A DNA stretch of 53,751 bases from positions 1 through 53,751 of the forward strand of contig CAAGII010000146.1 in assembly GCA_900769875.1 (NCBI GenBank), given 5' to 3'. Shown here in pieces: positions 52,975 through 53,751 of this stretch. Source of the stretch: Clostridia bacterium. Lineage in GTDB: Bacteria > Bacillota > Clostridia > Christensenellales > Aristaeellaceae. Under the pieces are notes generated by a model. The model was not told where the DNA came from, did no database searches, and was given only the letters and a program-made list of their open reading frames with translations. The position numbers and the translations under genes are program-made. Within the stretch, counting starts at the first letter, position 1. Every line of letters starts with the position of its first letter.

Positions 52975-53001
52975 CTGATTCCGCGCATGACGCGGAATCA
53001 G
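52975..53001 (-). terminator. Hairpin overlapping the trpS stop codon
   Basis: CTGATTCCGCG and CGCGGAATCAG pair perfectly over 11 bp with a 5-nt loop; the stop codon lies in the stem. No T-run follows on the minus strand, so termination may be inefficient. Confidence 0.5.
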
Positions 53002-53722
53002 TTGCCGCGGGGCGCGAAGCCGAGCTTCTTCTGCACCTTGCGCAGGGTCTTGTTGGCCAGATAGGAGGCGGTCTTCGCGTTCTCGTCCAGCACGCCCTGC
53101 AGATACGCCTTGTCGCTGATGAGGCGGTTGAACTCCGCCTGCAGCGGCTCGAGCGCGGCGATTACGCAATCCGTCGTGCGGCTCTTGAGCGTGCCGTAGC
53201 CCTGGCCTGCCAGCTCGCCGCAGATATCCTCAATGCTGCCTGCGCCCAGCGCGCTCATGATGGACAGTAGATTGCTCACGCCAGGCTTCTGCTCGGGGTC
53301 AAAGCGGATTTCACCGTCCGAGTCCGTCACCGCGCGTTTGATTTTGCGGCGGATCACATCGGGCGGATCAAGCAGCGCGATGTAGGTATCCTCGGGATCC
53401 GATTTGCTCATCTTTCGGGTCGGCTCCTGCAGGCTCATGATCTTCGCGCCCACCTTGGGGATATATCCTTCGGGAATGGTGAACACATCGCCATAGATGC
53501 CGTTGAAGCGCTGCGCGATGTCGCGGCAGAGCTCAAGGTGCTGCTTCTGATCCACGCCCACGGGGACGAGGTTCGTCTGATAGAGCAGAATGTCCGCAGC
53601 CATCAGCGTCGGGTAGGTGAAGAGACCTGCGTTGATGTTGTCGGCGTGCTTGGCGCACTTGTCCTTGTACTGGGTCATGCGGCTCAATTCGCCCATGTAG
53701 GTGCAGCAGTTCAGGATCCAGG
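52998..53722 (-). CDS. trpS: Tryptophan-tRNA ligase, C-terminal part (cut by contig end)
   Basis: The visible ~241 residues cover the TrpRS core and C-terminus: W-I-L-N-C-C-T-Y-M-G-E-L-S-R-M-T-Q, the G-V-D-Q-K-Q-H-L-E-L-C-R-D region that contacts tryptophan, and the K-M-S-K-S loop in R-K-M-S-K-S-D-P. A helical C-terminus follows. The N-terminal third, with the HIGH-type motif, is missing because the contig ends. The last 29 bases of the window are adapter, so coding sequence stops at 53722. It charges tRNA-Trp, the same tRNA sensed by the T-box of trpXYZ. Confidence 0.94.
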
Positions 53723-53751
53723 AGATCGGAAGAGCACACGTCTGAACTCCA
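53723..53751 (+). other. Illumina TruSeq adapter contamination
   Basis: The terminal 29 bases begin AGATCGGAAGAGC and continue as the standard TruSeq read-1 adapter. They are not genomic. Translated in reverse they give the artefact C-S-S-D-L often seen at contig ends. Confidence 0.97.

Noticed and set aside
53533..53739. Minus-strand frame beginning C-S-S-D-L at the contig end
   Set aside because: Its start is translated sequencing adapter and the rest is an out-of-frame shadow of trpS.

Overview
This is a 53.75 kb piece of a GC-rich Firmicutes (Clostridia-type) genome, most likely a metagenome contig from a gut commensal. The evidence is sigma-70 promoters with 16-17 bp spacers, strong AGGAGG-type ribosome binding sites, frequent GTG/TTG starts, a tRNA-Trp T-box, an smpB-ssrA pair and BspA-type leucine-rich repeats. 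A placement near Christensenellales is only an impression from gene content. The left edge cuts an IS66 transposase remnant. The right edge cuts trpS, and the last 29 bases are Illumina adapter, so both ends are assembly ends.

Layout. 1-130: IS66 fragment. 290-9798 (minus): a run of small housekeeping genes (HAD-IB phosphatase, GNAT, rluB, mnmM, Nudix), then a very large secreted repeat protein (1955 aa) and a MazG-like pyrophosphohydrolase. 9854-10826 (plus): smpB and tmRNA; smpB and the minus-strand cluster are driven by two divergent promoters that share one palindromic -35 box. 11063-14911: secreted leucine-rich-repeat protein. 15108-16784: ArsR regulator, ArsP-like permease and thioredoxin-fold protein. 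16908-20488 (minus): heterodimeric ABC exporter. 20842-22647: GH20 hexosaminidase. 22684-25991: tryptophan ABC transporter trpXYZ under a UGG-specifier T-box, with two tiny coupled reading frames between the T-box and trpX. 26138-27031 (minus): AraC regulator, divergent from a nine-gene operon (27338-39798) with a complete Dpp/Opp-type ABC importer, a HAD protein, GH105, GH38 and an unassigned heparinase-fold protein. 39910-40848: trmB with a long extra C-terminus. 40933-45415 (minus): potRABCD polyamine uptake operon with twin palindromic operators. 45698-50142: topB, pepF and a small acidic protein. 50309-52813 (minus): secreted flavin reductase with two covalent-FMN domains. 52998-53722 (minus): partial trpS.

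How the genes work together. The clearest system is the AraC-linked operon. An oligosaccharide appears to be imported by the ABC system and trimmed inside the cell, because none of the catalytic proteins has a signal peptide. The order lyase-like protein, GH105 (removes an unsaturated uronic acid) and GH38 (removes alpha-mannose) fits a mannose-uronate side chain such as that of xanthan, but the substrate is inference. Tryptophan supply is sensed through uncharged tRNA-Trp by the T-box, and the cognate synthetase gene lies at the end of the window. Polyamine uptake is probably controlled by PotR. The secreted flavoprotein suggests extracellular reduction of an organic electron acceptor.

All three ABC substrate-binding proteins lack a recognisable lipobox, which is unusual for a monoderm. 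No tRNA, rRNA, CRISPR array, prophage or origin was seen.
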